A stretch of DNA of 64,000 bases from Orientallactaga sibirica (GCA_036365145.1 JAEOAD010000001.1:105401001-105465000), one strand, 5' to 3'; positions 30,885-42,257 are shown, numbered from the stretch's first letter. Notes: a model not told the origin generated them from the sequence alone. Program-made: numbers and translations.

Positions 30885-31600
30885 TTTTTAGTTGTGTATG
30901 TGTGTGGAGGGTAATTCATGCATGTTCATATGTATGTGGGTGCACATGCATGCAGTTGCACATGAATGAGTGTACAAATATGTGTGGAGGTCAGAATAGA
31001 GTGTCTTCTTCAATTGTTCTCTAACATGTTTTTAATTGTTAATTTTTATTTATTTATCTTTGAGAGAGGCAGATAGAGAATGGGCACACCAGGGCCTCCA
31101 GCCACTGCAAACAAACTCCAGACACATATGCTACCTTGTGCATCTGGCGCACATGGGTCCTGGAGCATCAAACATGGGTCCTTTGGCTTTGCAGGCAAGC
31201 GCCTTAACCACTAAGCCATCTCTCCAGCCCTACCATATTTTTTTTTGAGACAGCCTGTTACTGATCCTAGATCTTACCAGTTAGGCTAGATTAGCTAGCC
31301 AGAAAGCTCTAGGAATCAGACTGGCTGTGCTGCCCCAGAGCTGAGATTACAAGTATGCATGAGGGCCTGGGATGTGACGCCAGGTTCTGATGTTTGCACA
31401 GCGAGCACTTTTCCCAATGAGCCATTGCCTCAGCCTCAGCCTTGCGCTTCTGATCCTCCTGGCTCCTGAGTGCTGGCATTGCAGGTGTGTACTACCAAGC
31501 CCTGTTTACAGTCCAAACCCAGAGCGTCATAAATGCTTTGCAAGCACTCTACCAACCGCACTACATCCCCACCTCTGTCTTCACTCTCTCCCTGGGATTC
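30885..31600 (-). repeat. Rodent composite repeat split by a SINE
   Basis: TG-rich start (GTGTGGAGGTCAGAATAGAG) continues after the SINE at 31038-31230 as GAGACAGCCTGTTACTGATC, AGGCTAGATTAGCTAGCCAG and GAGCCATTGCCTCAGCC. The same arrangement occurs near 40470, 49330 and 51985. Family name unknown to me; boundaries approximate. Confidence 0.6.
31038..31230 (-). repeat. B2-superfamily SINE (DIP-like), nested
   Basis: On + from TTTTTATTTATTTATCTTTG through GAATGGGCACACCAGGGCCT to CTAAGCCATCTCTCCAGCCC. Inserted inside the composite repeat. Confidence 0.92.
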
Positions 31601-33164
31601 AGCAGTTCTCATTCCTCAAAGTCAAGCTGGAGAACCAAAGAAAGCTTGATGTAGAAGGCACATGCATGTAGCCCAGGAATGTGGTGACCCATCCAAAGCT
31701 TAATGACCCTCTAGAAATGATACTGAGTGCTTCAGTGGCATAAGATGGATTTTTAATTAAAGCCCTTTGGAAAGAAATTCAAATGTAACCTAAAAGTCTC
31801 TTGCGAATGGTACCTGAGACAAGTGCCATAGACCAGAAGTGGGGTCACGAAGGAATGGAGCCACAGACTAGACGTACACACTCCCTGCTCAGCCTGGTGT
31901 CTTCATCTCCCACCACAGGGCTGGTCAAGCATGCCCAGGCCTAGTACAGTGGAAAGAGGCTTGCTCTGAGTTCTAGCATAGGTCTGGCAGGCAGCACTGG
32001 TGAAGTCCAGCAATTTATTCATCCAGTGATAATTTCTTGTACCACAAATGGTTCTAGGCACTGGCATGTGTGTTGAATGAAGCCAATGTGGTCTCACTTT
32101 CCCCCTTAGAGCTCATCCTGTGCCATGTCATAGGACACAGCTTTCGTATCCAAGAGCAATAAGAAAGGATGCTCCAAAACCTCTCCCTGCTTTTCTTGTT
32201 TAGCCTGCATGAAGATAGAAGTTGTTTATATGATGGTTTTATAAAAGTGGAAAATGAGCTCTAGGCTTACTGGGTTTCTCAAAGGAACCTCTCTGAGAAC
32301 CCGCAAGCCTAAGGTTTAAACTAGGAGCTGCAAGCTAAATGCCATGTGTGATTGATCACGGGGACACAGGCAGCCAAGTCACTTGGGGTGGACTCAGCAT
32401 TCACCCTGGAGGACGGGGCTGACCTGAGACATGCGCCCGAGAGGTTGCTGCTGAGACCACCGGCTGTGTGCTCTCTTCCTGGCTATTTGCATGAGTTATT
32501 TTCTTTTGGTTTGTGATTTCTCATTCTGGTTTCTGCGTATGTAGTAATAATAAGAAAGACAGTTGATAATTGCTTGGATGGAGCCATTTGGGGCTCAGCA
32601 CTAAAAGTAAAGAATCTTAGAATGGCAAGAAAATTAGGAATATGTAGATATATTTTGTAGTATTGTATCTTCAAATTATATAGTGTTTTTCAGATTGGGT
32701 TGTAACCCATTGTAGGTCAGGAGATCAATTTAATGAACCAAGGTCAGCCTTTATAAAAATAGTCTATTGTTGAATGTGTATTTTATATTGTGTATAATCT
32801 TTCTTACTATGGAGAGAGGGGGGAGTACAAAATCCAACTCTAAACAGTAGCTGTAATATATTGAGAACAATAATTTTAATATTTAAAATGCATCATCCAT
32901 GTGTATAAAATATAGTTTAGAATAAAGTATATTGATGGACAGCTTACTAAGTGTATTCCAAGAGAATTTCTCCAAATAGGTTCAAATAGGTGCCTTAGTC
33001 CTACATGGTTAAATCTCTTGGTACATTTTCTATTATGTCTCCTTTTATAGCTACAAAATGCTCCGGAATTTATCAGACTGCTCTTTACATATAACATTTC
33101 TCCAATTATCATTGACCATAGACCTTTTAAAAGCCCCCATTCTTTTGAAGAAAATAATTTCATT
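31601..33164. other. Intergenic, mostly unique
   Basis: About 32010-32110 resembles an old L2 3' end in antisense. About 32690-32760 resembles an old interspersed repeat. The rest is AT-rich and unassigned. No gene. Confidence 0.55.
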
Positions 33165-33339
33165 TGTTTGCTTACAAGCAGAAAGTATGAATGGGTACAC
33201 CAGCTCTTCTTGCCACCGCAAGCTCCAGATGCGTGCAGCACTTTGTGCATCTGGTTTATGTGGGCATTGGGGAATTAAACCTAGTCCAGCAGGCTTTGTA
33301 GGCAAGTACCTTTTACCTGTGAGCCATCTCCCCAGCCCC
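33165..33339 (-). repeat. B2-superfamily SINE (DIP-like), truncated
   Basis: On + GAATGGGTACACCAGCTCTT, CACTTTGTGCATCTGGTTTA and GTGAGCCATCTCCCCAGCCCC; GAGA tract missing. Confidence 0.82.
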
Positions 33340-33360
33340 AAACATAGAAGATCTTTTAAA

Positions 33361-33592
33361 AAAATACATGTATTTATTTATGAGAGAGAAAGAGAAATAG
33401 AAAAGAGAGGGAGGCCAGTGAGAGAGACAGAGACAGAGAATGGGTGCATCAAGACCTCTAGCCACTGCAAATGAATTCTTGACACATGTGCCACCTTGTG
33501 CATCTGGCTTTATGTGGGTACTAGGGAATCAAACTTTGGTCCTTAGGCTTTGCAGGTTAAGTGCCTTAACCACTGAGTAATATGCCCAGCCT
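33361..33592 (-). repeat. B2-superfamily SINE (DIP-like)
   Basis: On + from ATGTATTTATTTATGAGAGA through AGACCTCTAGCCACTGCAAA to ACCACTGAGTAATATGCCCA; diverged head. Confidence 0.85.
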
Positions 33593-34580
33593 TAGAAGAT
33601 CTTTTTAACAAGGAAGATACCTGTTACATCTTTCCAAATTAATATTCCTGGGAACATATCTTTGGAAATCTAACCGTCTACATGCATAGTTGTATGCATA
33701 GGTCTATGGTGTAGCAGTATTTCCCACTTTGGGATGAGGAAACAGGCTTAAGTGAAATAAGTACTATTTATCACTATTTACTAATATGTCATGTGTATTT
33801 GTCAGCCAGTTTCTGCACTAATGCCGTGTAATACACTATCCCAAACCTCAGAGGTTTACAAGGGCAAGTGTTTCTGTTTCCTTCTGCTAAGGAATTGATT
33901 AAGATTATGTTCAGGATAAGGTAGGTTCTGATCTGCTCAGTGTGTCTCTTTATTTGAGATTGTGGCTCCCCAGAGCATCCTCCTAAAGTTATGACAGAAA
34001 TACGAGTCCTCTTGAGGACTCAGTTTGAAGCTGTCCAATTGTTATTTCTGCCAGTTTTCCATTGGCCAAAACATATGGTTCAATGACATATCAGTGGGGT
34101 GGTAAATCATACGCTGCCTGTATCTGAAGACACCATGAGGTCTAATGGCAAGGGCATCATGATTGTATAATGCTATGAAGGGAGGAATAACTAGACACCA
34201 AACATATAATCTGCTAAGCATTGCACTAACTGCTTTTTGCATCTTACTTAACACTGCAGTTCTGTAAGGTGGATAGAATTACCGTCCCCATTTTACATGC
34301 AAATAAACTAAAGTTTAGGGATTCCAAGTCTTGTTCTGGCAACAACCTTGACTGAATGTTGACTAATAGGACGGGAAGCATTCACTTATTGTTTCCTGAA
34401 CCCAGAGAAGAGCAATCACTGTTTCACTGTAAGTCTAATGGCAGCTGTATGTTCTTGTAGATGTATGTTAATCATGTCAAGAAAACTCTTTTCTAGTCTT
34501 TGGTTGCTAAAGAACAAATTATCTCCAAGTCGTTTAAAGAGCCAAAGTCAAGTCACAGCCTAGAAGACACTGCGTGTGAC
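33593..34580. other. Intergenic with old repeats
   Basis: About 33800-34110 resembles an old interspersed repeat (GTGTAATACACTATCCCAAA, CAGTTTTCCATTGGCCAAAA). About 34205-34345 is a probable antisense MIR (TACCGTCCCCATTTTACATG). No gene. Confidence 0.5.
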
Positions 34581-34620
34581 ACAGTGGGCGAAGCAAGAAC
34601 TAAAATCAAGAAGTAAAAAG

Positions 34621-34805
34621 AGGGCTGGAGGGATGGCTTAACTGTGAAGGCACTTGCCTACAAAGCCAAAGGACCCAGGTTCAGTTCTATAGGTTCCACA
34701 TAAGCCAGATGCACAAGGTGGTATATGTATCTGGAGTTCATTTGCAGTGGCTGGAGCCCCCAGTCTCTCTTTCTCTTTCCCTTTCGCTGTCTCAAATAGA
34801 TAGTT
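34621..34805 (+). repeat. B2-superfamily SINE (DIP-like) in duplication copy 1
   Basis: AGGGCTGGAGGGATGGCTTA head to GTCTCAAATAGATAG. Same element as 35333-35516. Confidence 0.9.
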
Positions 34806-34871
34806 TTAAAAGAAGTAAAAAGAATTCCTAAAAATCAAAGAAAAGCAAAATCCAAAAATTGGGACCTGCTA

Positions 34872-34873
<2 letters not shown>

Positions 34874-34921
<48 letters not shown>
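34874..34921. repeat. (CA)24 microsatellite, copy 1
   Basis: 48 nt of uninterrupted AC units. Confidence 0.95.
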
Positions 34922-34923
<2 letters not shown>

Positions 34924-35332
34924 CATATGCTTAACTTTACTACATGGCCATTGGAGCTGATGGCTAAAAGCTGGAACAAGCTAAGTGTCCATCAACAGTA
35001 GAGTAGAAAAATAAATGACATTGATCATTCAACAGGTGAGTTGAATGAGATTCTTTTTCTGATAGATTATGCATGCTCCATTCTGTCAGAAATCTGAAGG
35101 TGACACTTGGTGGGTGAGGGGATGAAAAAGCCTCTAGGTTGTTGTGTTATTCGGAGCACGTACTGAAACCCTGAGGCTGTAGTTTCCATGTGGTCTATGG
35201 AGTGAGGCCTAAAGAGGGGGTTGTCAGGTTGTCATGACACGAACCTTTCCCCCAAATTGCTTGCACCCTTTATACACTTGATTCATAGAATGACAGTGGG
35301 CGAAGCAAGAACTAAAATCAAGAAGTAAAAAG

Positions 35333-35516
35333 AGGGCTGGAGGATGGCTTAACTGTGATGGCACTTGCCTACAAAGCCAAAGGACCCAGGTTCAATTCTG
35401 TAGGTTCCACATAAGCCAGATGCACAAGGTGGTATATGTATCTGGAGTTCATTTGCAGTGGCTGGAGCCCCCAGTCTCTCTTTCTCTTTCCCTTTCGCTG
35501 TCTCAAATAGATAGTT
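35333..35516 (+). repeat. B2-superfamily SINE (DIP-like) in duplication copy 2
   Basis: As in copy 1 but GGAGGATGG has lost one G relative to GGAGGGATGG. Confidence 0.9.
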
Positions 35517-35581
35517 TTAAAAGAAGTAAAAAGAATTCCTAAAAATCAAAGAAAAGCAAAATCCAAAAATTGGGACCTGCT

Positions 35582-35585
<4 letters not shown>

Positions 35586-35633
<48 letters not shown>
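35586..35633. repeat. (CA)24 microsatellite, copy 2
   Basis: 48 nt, same length as in copy 1. Confidence 0.95.
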
Positions 35634-35635
<2 letters not shown>

Positions 35636-36160
35636 CATATGCTTAACTTTACTACATGGCCATTGGAGCTGATGGCTAAAAGCTGGAACAAGCTAAGTGT
35701 CCATCAACAGTAGAGTAGAAAAATAAATGACATTGATCATTCAACAGGTGAGTTGAATGAGATTCTTTTTCTGATAGATTACGCATGCTCCATTCTGTCA
35801 GAAATCTGAAGGTGACACTTGGTGGGTGAGGGGATGAAAAAGCCTCTAGGTTGTTGTGTTATTCGGAGCACGTACTGAAACCCTGAGGCTGTAGTTTCTA
35901 TGTGGTCTATGGAGTAAGGCCTAAAGAGGGGGTTGTCAGGTTGTCATGACACGAACCTTTCCCCCAAATTGCTTGCACCCTTTATACACTTGATTCATAG
36001 AATGATGGAGAGTCTGAATTAAATTCCACCGGATCCTAAAGGTAATAGCAGTTGCTACTGAAATAAAACAAGCTACATGCTGCCCCCTCCCTCACCCACA
36101 TTTTGTTGGTTTTAGGGGATCAAGTATGGTGGGAAATTTGTAGCAAAATACGCAGATGGA

Positions 36161-36310
36161 TGGGCCAGCGCGATGGCTTAGTGGTTAAGGTGCTTGCCTG
36201 GGAAGCCTAAGGACCCAGGTTGGATTTCCCCAATACCCATATAGGCCAGATGCACAAGGTGGCACATGCGTCTGGAGTTCGTTTGCAGTGGCTAGAGACC
36301 CTGGCAGACC

Positions 36311-36345
<35 letters not shown>

Positions 36346-36360
36346 ATAAATTTTTAAAAT
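36161..36360 (+). repeat. B2-superfamily SINE (DIP-like)
   Basis: TGGGCCAGCGCGATGGCTTA head (diverged), then AAGCCTAAGGACCCAGGTTG and a (TC)n tract 36312-36343 before AATAAATTTTTAAAAT. Confidence 0.9.
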
Positions 36361-36661
36361 AATATATTAAAAAACATGCAGATGGAGTGAAGCTTTGTGA
36401 ATAGCCTCTAAGAATAATGAACAGATTCGATTCCTGTTAATAACCTTCAGACAACGCTGCTAGAAATCATCCTGATGTCTGTGTTCACTTTCTAGAATGC
36501 AGGGTTGAAGGGAGAAGAGGAACCAGAAGTCCTGGGCTTGTTGGTGACATTAGCGCTGTCTCTTGGTGTCGAGGTGTTAGGGAACTCAGAGTTCCTGGGC
36601 CTCCTTGTTTGCAATCCTCCGCCCACCCCCTTGAGGCCTCAAAAAGTGGGATCTGAAAGAA
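36361..36661. other. Intergenic, no recognised feature
   Basis: Unique sequence between SINEs. Confidence 0.6.
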
Positions 36662-36882
36662 GATGAGGGAGCTAAGGATGTGGCTCAGTTGCTTACCTAG
36701 CATGCGGGAAGTCCTGGGTTCAATCCCCAGCACTGCATAAAGTGGGTGTGATGTCATATTGCCTGCTATCCCAGCACCTGGGAGGTAAAGACAGGGCAAT
36801 CAGGAGTGCAGCCTTCCTGTATATAGATAACTGAGCTTGAAGCCAGCTTGAATTACCTGAGACTCTATCTCAAAAGAAGAAG
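36662..36882 (+). repeat. B4-type SINE (ID plus B1 fusion)
   Basis: ID-like head AGCTAAGGATGTGGCTCAGT with CTGGGTTCAATCCCCAGCAC, followed by B1-like CTATCCCAGCACCTGGGAGG and GAGACTCTATCTCAAAAGAA. The order ID then B1 defines B4 in rodents. Confidence 0.8.
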
Positions 36883-36885
36883 AAA

Positions 36886-37092
36886 GGGGGCTGGAGAGAT
36901 GGCTTAGCGGTTAAGGCACTTGACTACAAAGCCAAAGGACCCAGGTTCGATTCCCCAGGACCCACATAAGCCAAGTGCATAAGGCAGCACACACATCTGG
37001 AGTTCATTTGCAGTGGCTGGAGGCCTGGTATGCCCATTCTCTCTCTCTACCGCTTTCTCTCTCTCTCTCTCAAATAAATAAAGAGAAAGAAA
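36886..37092 (+). repeat. B2-superfamily SINE (DIP-like), full length
   Basis: GGGGGCTGGAGAGATGGCTT head, GGTTCGATTCCCCAGGACCC, (TC)n and AAATAAATAAAG tail, running into a purine tract. Confidence 0.92.
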
Positions 37093-37152
37093 GAAAGAAA
37101 GAAAGAAAATATATTTAAGAAGAGGAAGAAGAAAGAAGGAAGAGGAAGAAAT
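37078..37152. repeat. Purine-rich (GAAA/GAAGAA) tract
   Basis: AAAGAAAGAAAGAAAGAAAG then GAAGAGGAAGAAGAAAGAAG; expanded from the SINE tail. Confidence 0.85.
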
Positions 37153-37199
37153 CAATTCCAGCCTTTTGGGAAGGGATTCCAAGAAGCGAGGGGACCTGT

Positions 37200-37365
37200 T
37201 CTAAACAGAGTCAAACTTCCTAGTTTCTAAGACGAGGAAAGATGGGCCAAAGCCATCTGAAGCTCAGAGAAAAGGGCCCAGGCATGTCTTGCCTGAAGCC
37301 ACACAGCAAAATGCAGCAAGGTCTGGGTTAATGCCATGATTCCTTACAACCTAGACCAGGGATCT
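37200..37365 (-). repeat. MIR SINE (ancient), antisense
   Basis: TAAGACGAGGAAAGATGGGC, TGCCTGAAGCCACACAGCAA and GTCTGGGTTAATGCCATGAT follow reverse MIR text in order. Confidence 0.7.
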
Positions 37366-37740
37366 TTCTGCTAATATCTGTTGTCTTGTCTTCTCTGCTC
37401 GCTTCCTTTGATGTGGAGACTTTTACCCCTACTGCCAGCTCCAAGTCTTGATCCCAATCTTAAGTTGAGGCCTGGGGACTCCAGTGCGATCGAGTGCTCT
37501 AGTGTGATATTCCCAGAGACCCGGCAGCCACCTGTTAGTGGTACCCCTCAGGTGACAGGTGTCACTTCTTCTGCTCTTCGCTTTGGTACATATTGTCAAT
37601 CTTACTGCCATCACCGTGGGAAGGAACCTGGGGATGTGTTCAGACTGGCGCAGCTGGAACGTGGCAGATCTGGGGTTCCAATAAGGCTTAGGACTCTGGG
37701 ACCGAGTTTCTTCACTCACTGTGAATAAGAATCATATCAA
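37366..37740. other. Intergenic, no recognised feature
   Basis: Unique. Overlapping open frames on both strands lack known domains. Confidence 0.6.
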
Positions 37741-37880
37741 AAGGGCGTGGTGATGCACGCCTTTAATCCCAGGGCTCGGGAGGCAGAGGTAGGAGGATTG
37801 CCATGAGTTCAAGGCCACCCTGAGGCTTCATAGTGAATTCCAGGTCAGCCTGAGCTAGAGCAAAACCCTACTTCAAAAAA

Positions 37881-37882
<2 letters not shown>
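37741..37882 (+). repeat. B1 SINE
   Basis: GGGCGTGGTGATGCACGCCT, TTTAATCCCAGGGCTCGGGA, GAGTTCAAGGCCACCCTGAG and AATTCCAGGTCAGCCTGAGC in order, then an A run merging into (CA)n. Confidence 0.92.

Positions 37883-37916
<34 letters not shown>
37883..37916. repeat. (CA)n microsatellite
   Basis: About 17 AC units grown from the B1 tail. Confidence 0.9.
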
Positions 37917-37923
<7 letters not shown>

Positions 37924-39645
37924 TCATATGAAGAAACCGAGTCCCAGTGTCTCCACAAGTCTTGGGAAGTGCTCCCGGGGCCAGGCCAGACTGGGACCTT
38001 GGTCCTTTTGGAAAAAAAAAAAAACAGGGCTTTTCCATGTGAACCCTTGTGGCTACCACCCCCTAGGATTAAGATGGTGTGTAGTGGCCTGGCTAATAGA
38101 TTTCAGGACCTTTGCCTCACCCTGCAGCCCAGCTGAGGTAGCCTATGCATTAACATCACAGCCCAGGCTGGCCCTGGTGGAAATAACATATAGCCAGTCC
38201 TTAGGACCAGATGGAAGCAGAGTGGGTGTCCTTAATGACCACGGCCAAGCATCTGGAGACTACTGACGGCAGCTCATTGGGATGACACTTCTAAGACTCT
38301 CAGTGCCTTTGGCGTTGGATGTCTGAGATACAGGCGCTGCCTTTGGATAGAATGGCTGGGGCCCTACAAGGCTGTTTTCTGAAGAAGGGGCCTCCGCTTA
38401 CCACATCACATCCTCTCCCGCCTGGCCCTCTCCTTAACCCCTGTCCCTTATATAATGGTACATTATACAACCTCGCAAAGCAGGTGGTATTTTTAAAGAC
38501 AGCAAGTGAGCATTTTTTTGGCCTAAATTTGGGAACGAAACAGATGGATTTTTAAGACTGGGTTTTTCCTATGAATAGTAACGGTTGTTCTCTCTGCCTT
38601 TAAACACCAGTTTCTAGACCACCTCCAGCAACCAATCAGCACTGTTATTTAATTATAACAGAATTCTTAGCTCTGTCTGCTGCTGCGCAGGCAAGAGGGG
38701 GGCACTGGATCAATTTCTGGAGCCAGGCAGACTTGCCAACAACAATTTTCCTTTCCCCAGAGGGCCTCCGAGGCCTGGAGCGGGTTCCAAGTTCCTCCTC
38801 TCCCGCCTGCTCCGGTGGGCTCCGTGACAGTGGCTTGAAAAGGGTTATAGAGAAGCAGATAAAGGCTGCGCTTGTTGCAGCCTTGCCTGACAGCCCGACC
38901 CCCGCGCCAGTGAGCTCATGCCGGCCTCATTATGGCTGGTGCCAGATTTTTTCCATTAACAGGTAATTGAGTAGAAACTAAAATAAGCGAAGATTGTTTC
39001 ATCCCTTGGATTTTCTTGCTGGGGTCTGAAAGAAAAACACTTTAGTGTCGTTAGTGGAGGAGTGTCCTTGAAATCATATTTATGTTTTCTGAGTGATTTG
39101 TCGCTTGGTAGGTGTAATTAGCCCATTCCCTGGGCCTCTCCCCTTCTTGTTTTTATTCTGTAAGGGCCACAATGGATAGTCAGAGAATTGAAACTACTTC
39201 CCCGGGCTCCTCACTGTCCTGCACCCTGTTTTAAAAGTTAGGGATGTGCAGTATAGATAACTGGGTTTTCCCTCTCTCTCAAGCACACGCCCCCCTCACC
39301 CTGTAAACCCACCAGGAGAAGCCTCTTATCGCAGCCTCAGCATTTTACCCAGAATGCCTTGTTCTCAGGTCCCACAGGGCTTGGCAGGCCCCACCCTCCT
39401 GAGCCTTCCTCCCTCACATGTGTTCCAGGTTGATAGCTGAGGAGCGAGGAGGTTTTGTCTCACTGGATCTGTCTGATGCTTTCATTGTATGTGAACCCAG
39501 GACCCAACCCCAGGTTCTTATTTTCAGTTCATTCCAGGAGTTGATGTGTCCACCTCCCTGAGAGCCTGTCGAAGTTGGTCTCTGCAGTTTCCAGAAGATT
39601 CCTCATCACTGTCCAGCCTAGAGGTCTTTAAATCCAGAACTTGGG
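37917..39645. other. Intergenic, unique, candidate regulatory block inside
   Basis: No SINE over 1.7 kb. 38560-39230 has the composition of a conserved non-coding element (see findings). No coding exon is supported. Confidence 0.6.
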
Positions 39646-39647
39646 AG

Positions 39648-39657
39648 AGTGTGTGTG

Positions 39658-39694
<37 letters not shown>
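39648..39694. repeat. (TG)n microsatellite
   Basis: 23 units with one TGCG interruption. Confidence 0.92.
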
Positions 39695-39696
<2 letters not shown>

Positions 39697-40469
39697 CCCA
39701 GGAGATGTGGAATTTTCTTGTCACTCAGCACTAGAGTCATGACCTGATCCCTCATGAACCCTTCTGAGATATTGCTAAGTGCTAATACCACCCCACCCCC
39801 AAATGCAGCGCTGGACTGCAAACAGAAACATTCCCTTTTCACGAGCTCCTCGGCTCCCAGGATCAGACTCGCTATACTGAGCACGTAAGACAAGTGAATC
39901 AATGCTATTAATAAAGCCATCCCTCCCGCCTTCACACACCTGACACAGAAGTCTTTCCCAAGTAAAGAAGGCTCAGGAATTTGCACATTTGTGCTAAATC
40001 AACTCAGATTTCATGTCTGGTTCATTCACTATTCAATTAATGAGGAAAATAACTGACTGATATGTGGATGTCCCTCTTGTGTGCCAGTGTGGGTGTCCTT
40101 ATAACAAAGATGGGCACAGGAGATCAAGTGCCTCTCACCTGGAGCTGACTTTCCAGTGAGTAGGGAGATGGAGTAAACCAGCCAAAGTGCCACATGGCAT
40201 CTCAGCAAGCAAACGTGCTGGGTGACAACATCCAGGGGCCAAGGATGGCTCTCAAGGAAAGGCTATCTTACTTCAGGCCTAAAGATGAAAGGAGTTCTCA
40301 TGGGCTGAGAGTCAGTGTCCCGAGGCTGTTGCTCTCAGACCCTCACATTACCGTATTAAGGGCATATCTGCCAGGCTTTAGGTATGATGTGTCTTCCAAA
40401 GGCTGGAACTTAGCCCCCAATGTAATGGTAATGAAAGCTGATGGATGTGTGTGTGTGGGGGTGTACGTG
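39695..40469. other. Intergenic, no gene
   Basis: Largely unique. About 40040-40330 weakly resembles an old LINE fragment. Nothing firm. Confidence 0.5.
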
Positions 40470-40747
40470 TGCATATCTGTGTGTGCAGGAACATGTGTGT
40501 GCACATGTACAGAGGCCAGAGGACAATCTCTTATTGAGAAAGGGTCTCTCACCATTCTGGAACTCACCAAGTAGGCTAGACTGACTGGCCAGTAAGCCCC
40601 AGAAATTTGTCTGTCTCTGCTTCTCCAGTGTTGGGATTATAAAAGAGTATCACCATGTTTGGCACTTTTAGGTGAGTTCTGGAGATTAAAACAGCTCCTC
40701 ACTCTTGCAAGGCAAGCATTTTACCAAGTGATTAACTCTCCAGCCCC
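40470..40747 (-). repeat. Rodent composite repeat (same family as 49330)
   Basis: GTGTGTGCAGGAACATGTGT, CAGAGGCCAGAGGACAATCT, AAGTAGGCTAGACTGACTGG, CAGTGTTGGGATTATAAAAG and a SINE-like end AACTCTCCAGCCCC. Confidence 0.65.
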
Positions 40748-40759
40748 AGAGACGTGGTG

Positions 40760-41029
40760 GATTTTTATTTATTTATTTATTATTTTTAGAGAGAGACACA
40801 GAGAGAGACAGACAGAGAGAGGGAGAGGGAGACAGATAGAGAAGGGGTGCGCCAGCAGTCTCTCAGCTGCTGTGAACGAAATCTAGATGTGTGTGCCCCC
40901 TTGTGGGCAAGTGCGGCATTGCGCCCTTGCGTCACTTTGCATCTGGCTAAATGTGGGACCTGGAGATTGGAACTGGGTTCTTAGGCTTAGGAGGCAGGCG
41001 CCTTAACCACTAAGCCATCTCTCCAGCCC
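40760..41029 (-). repeat. B2-superfamily SINE (DIP-like), long variant
   Basis: On + from TTTTTATTTATTTATTTATT to CTAAGCCATCTCTCCAGCCC, with about 40 nt extra (CCCTTGTGGGCAAGTGCGGC) in the body. Confidence 0.9.
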
Positions 41030-41053
41030 GATGTGGTAGATTTTTAAGAAGAC

Positions 41054-41285
41054 ATGAGCTGGAGTGATGGCTCAGTGGTTAAAGATTCTCACCTGCAAAG
41101 TCTGAGAGCCCTGGTTCTATTTCCCAGTACACACAAAGAGCCAGATGCACAAAGTGGTGCATGCCTCTGGAGTTCCTTACAGTGGCAGTAGTCCCTGGCA
41201 CTCTCTCTCTCTCTCACTACATGTCTATGTGTATGTCTCTCTCTCCCCTTCTCTGTCTCCCCCCCCCAAAAAAAACTTTAAAAAA
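41054..41285 (+). repeat. B2-superfamily SINE (DIP-like)
   Basis: TGAGCTGGAGTGATGGCTCA head, AAAGAGCCAGATGCACAAAG body, CT-rich tract and A run. Confidence 0.88.
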
Positions 41286-41680
41286 AGAAGACAGAATGGG
41301 TGACTACTAGATGATTGGGGTACCCCACCAAGACTAATGCTCACTTTAATGGGAATAGGTTTGGTCATGTGGAACTACATGATTTCTCTCAGGAGTGGGT
41401 TGTTATAAAGTCAGCCTATACCATGTGTTTGGCGCCTCCTACGCACACTGAAATTCCTCTTTGCTTGTCCACCATGTTGTGATGTGACCAGGGATCCCTT
41501 ACCAGGCACCAATTTCATGCTATTTGGATTTTCCAGCCGCCTTAGTCATTAGCCAGAAAGAAAAAACTCTTTTCTTTTTACATTACCTAGTGACAGGCAT
41601 TCTGTTATAGCAACACTGATTTCTTATGGATCTGTACAGCTTCCTAAAGCTCTGGCAAAAAAAAAAAAAAATCACTTCAT
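41286..41680. other. Intergenic, no gene
   Basis: Unique or very old sequence. Nothing supported. Confidence 0.55.
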
Positions 41681-41905
41681 GGGGGCTGGAGAGATGGCTT
41701 AACGGTTAAGGTGCATGCCTATGAAGCCTAAGGACCCAGGTTTGATTCTCCAGATTCCACGTAAGCCAGATGCACATGGTGGTGCATGCATCTGGGGTTT
41801 GTTTGCAGTTGCTAGATGCCCTGGCATGCCCATTCTCTATCTCTCTCTCTCTCTTTCTCTCTGTCTCAAATAAATAAATGAAAATAAAAATAAAAATAAA
41901 TTTTT
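41681..41905 (+). repeat. B2-superfamily SINE (DIP-like), full length
   Basis: GGGGGCTGGAGAGATGGCTT to CAAATAAATAAATGAAAATA with all internal landmarks. Confidence 0.93.
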
Positions 41906-42040
41906 TTAATTCACTTGATCAAGGCTGACACTGAAGCCTGCAATAACTTCCTCGGTGGGCATAGGGATAGAAGAACTAGAGCTGAGTTTCTCAACTCTGT
42001 GCTCTTCCTTAAAAAAAAATACAGCTTTGTTGGTTTAAGT

Positions 42041-42257
42041 TATTTTATTTACTTTTAATTAACTAAACAATTAAAATAATTTATTGATTTTTAAAATTGA
42101 TTGAGAGAAAGGCAGAGAAAGGCAAGAATGGGTGTGCCAGAGCCTCCTGCAGCTGCAAGGAAGCTACTCTGTTCATCTGGCTTCACGTGGGTTTTAGAGA
42201 ATCCAATTCAGGCCATGAGGCTGTGCAAGCAAGCACCTTTAACCATCTCTCCAGCCT
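42041..42257 (-). repeat. B2-superfamily SINE (DIP-like), diverged
   Basis: On + AT-rich start, GAGAAAGGCAGAGAAAGGCA, GAATGGGTGTGCCAGAGCCT to ACCATCTCTCCAGCCTC. Confidence 0.85.

Larger units (their letters stand above)
34581..35292 (+). repeat. 712-bp tandem duplication, copy 1
   Basis: Begins ACAGTGGGCGAAGCAAGAAC and repeats at 35293 with exactly 712-bp offset. Contains a SINE (34621-34805), a (CA)24 tract (34874-34921) and unique sequence ending TTGATTCATAGAATG. Confidence 0.95.
35293..36004 (+). repeat. 712-bp tandem duplication, copy 2
   Basis: Nearly identical to copy 1: I count about six substitutions and two 1-nt indels. The (CA)n tract has the same length. It ends at TTGATTCATAGAATGA, then unique TGGAGAGTCTG. 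Confidence 0.95.

Noticed and set aside
39618..39986. Open frames reading Thr-His or Val-Cys runs here and near 48000, 52300, 47985
   Set aside because: They are translations of CA/TG microsatellites.
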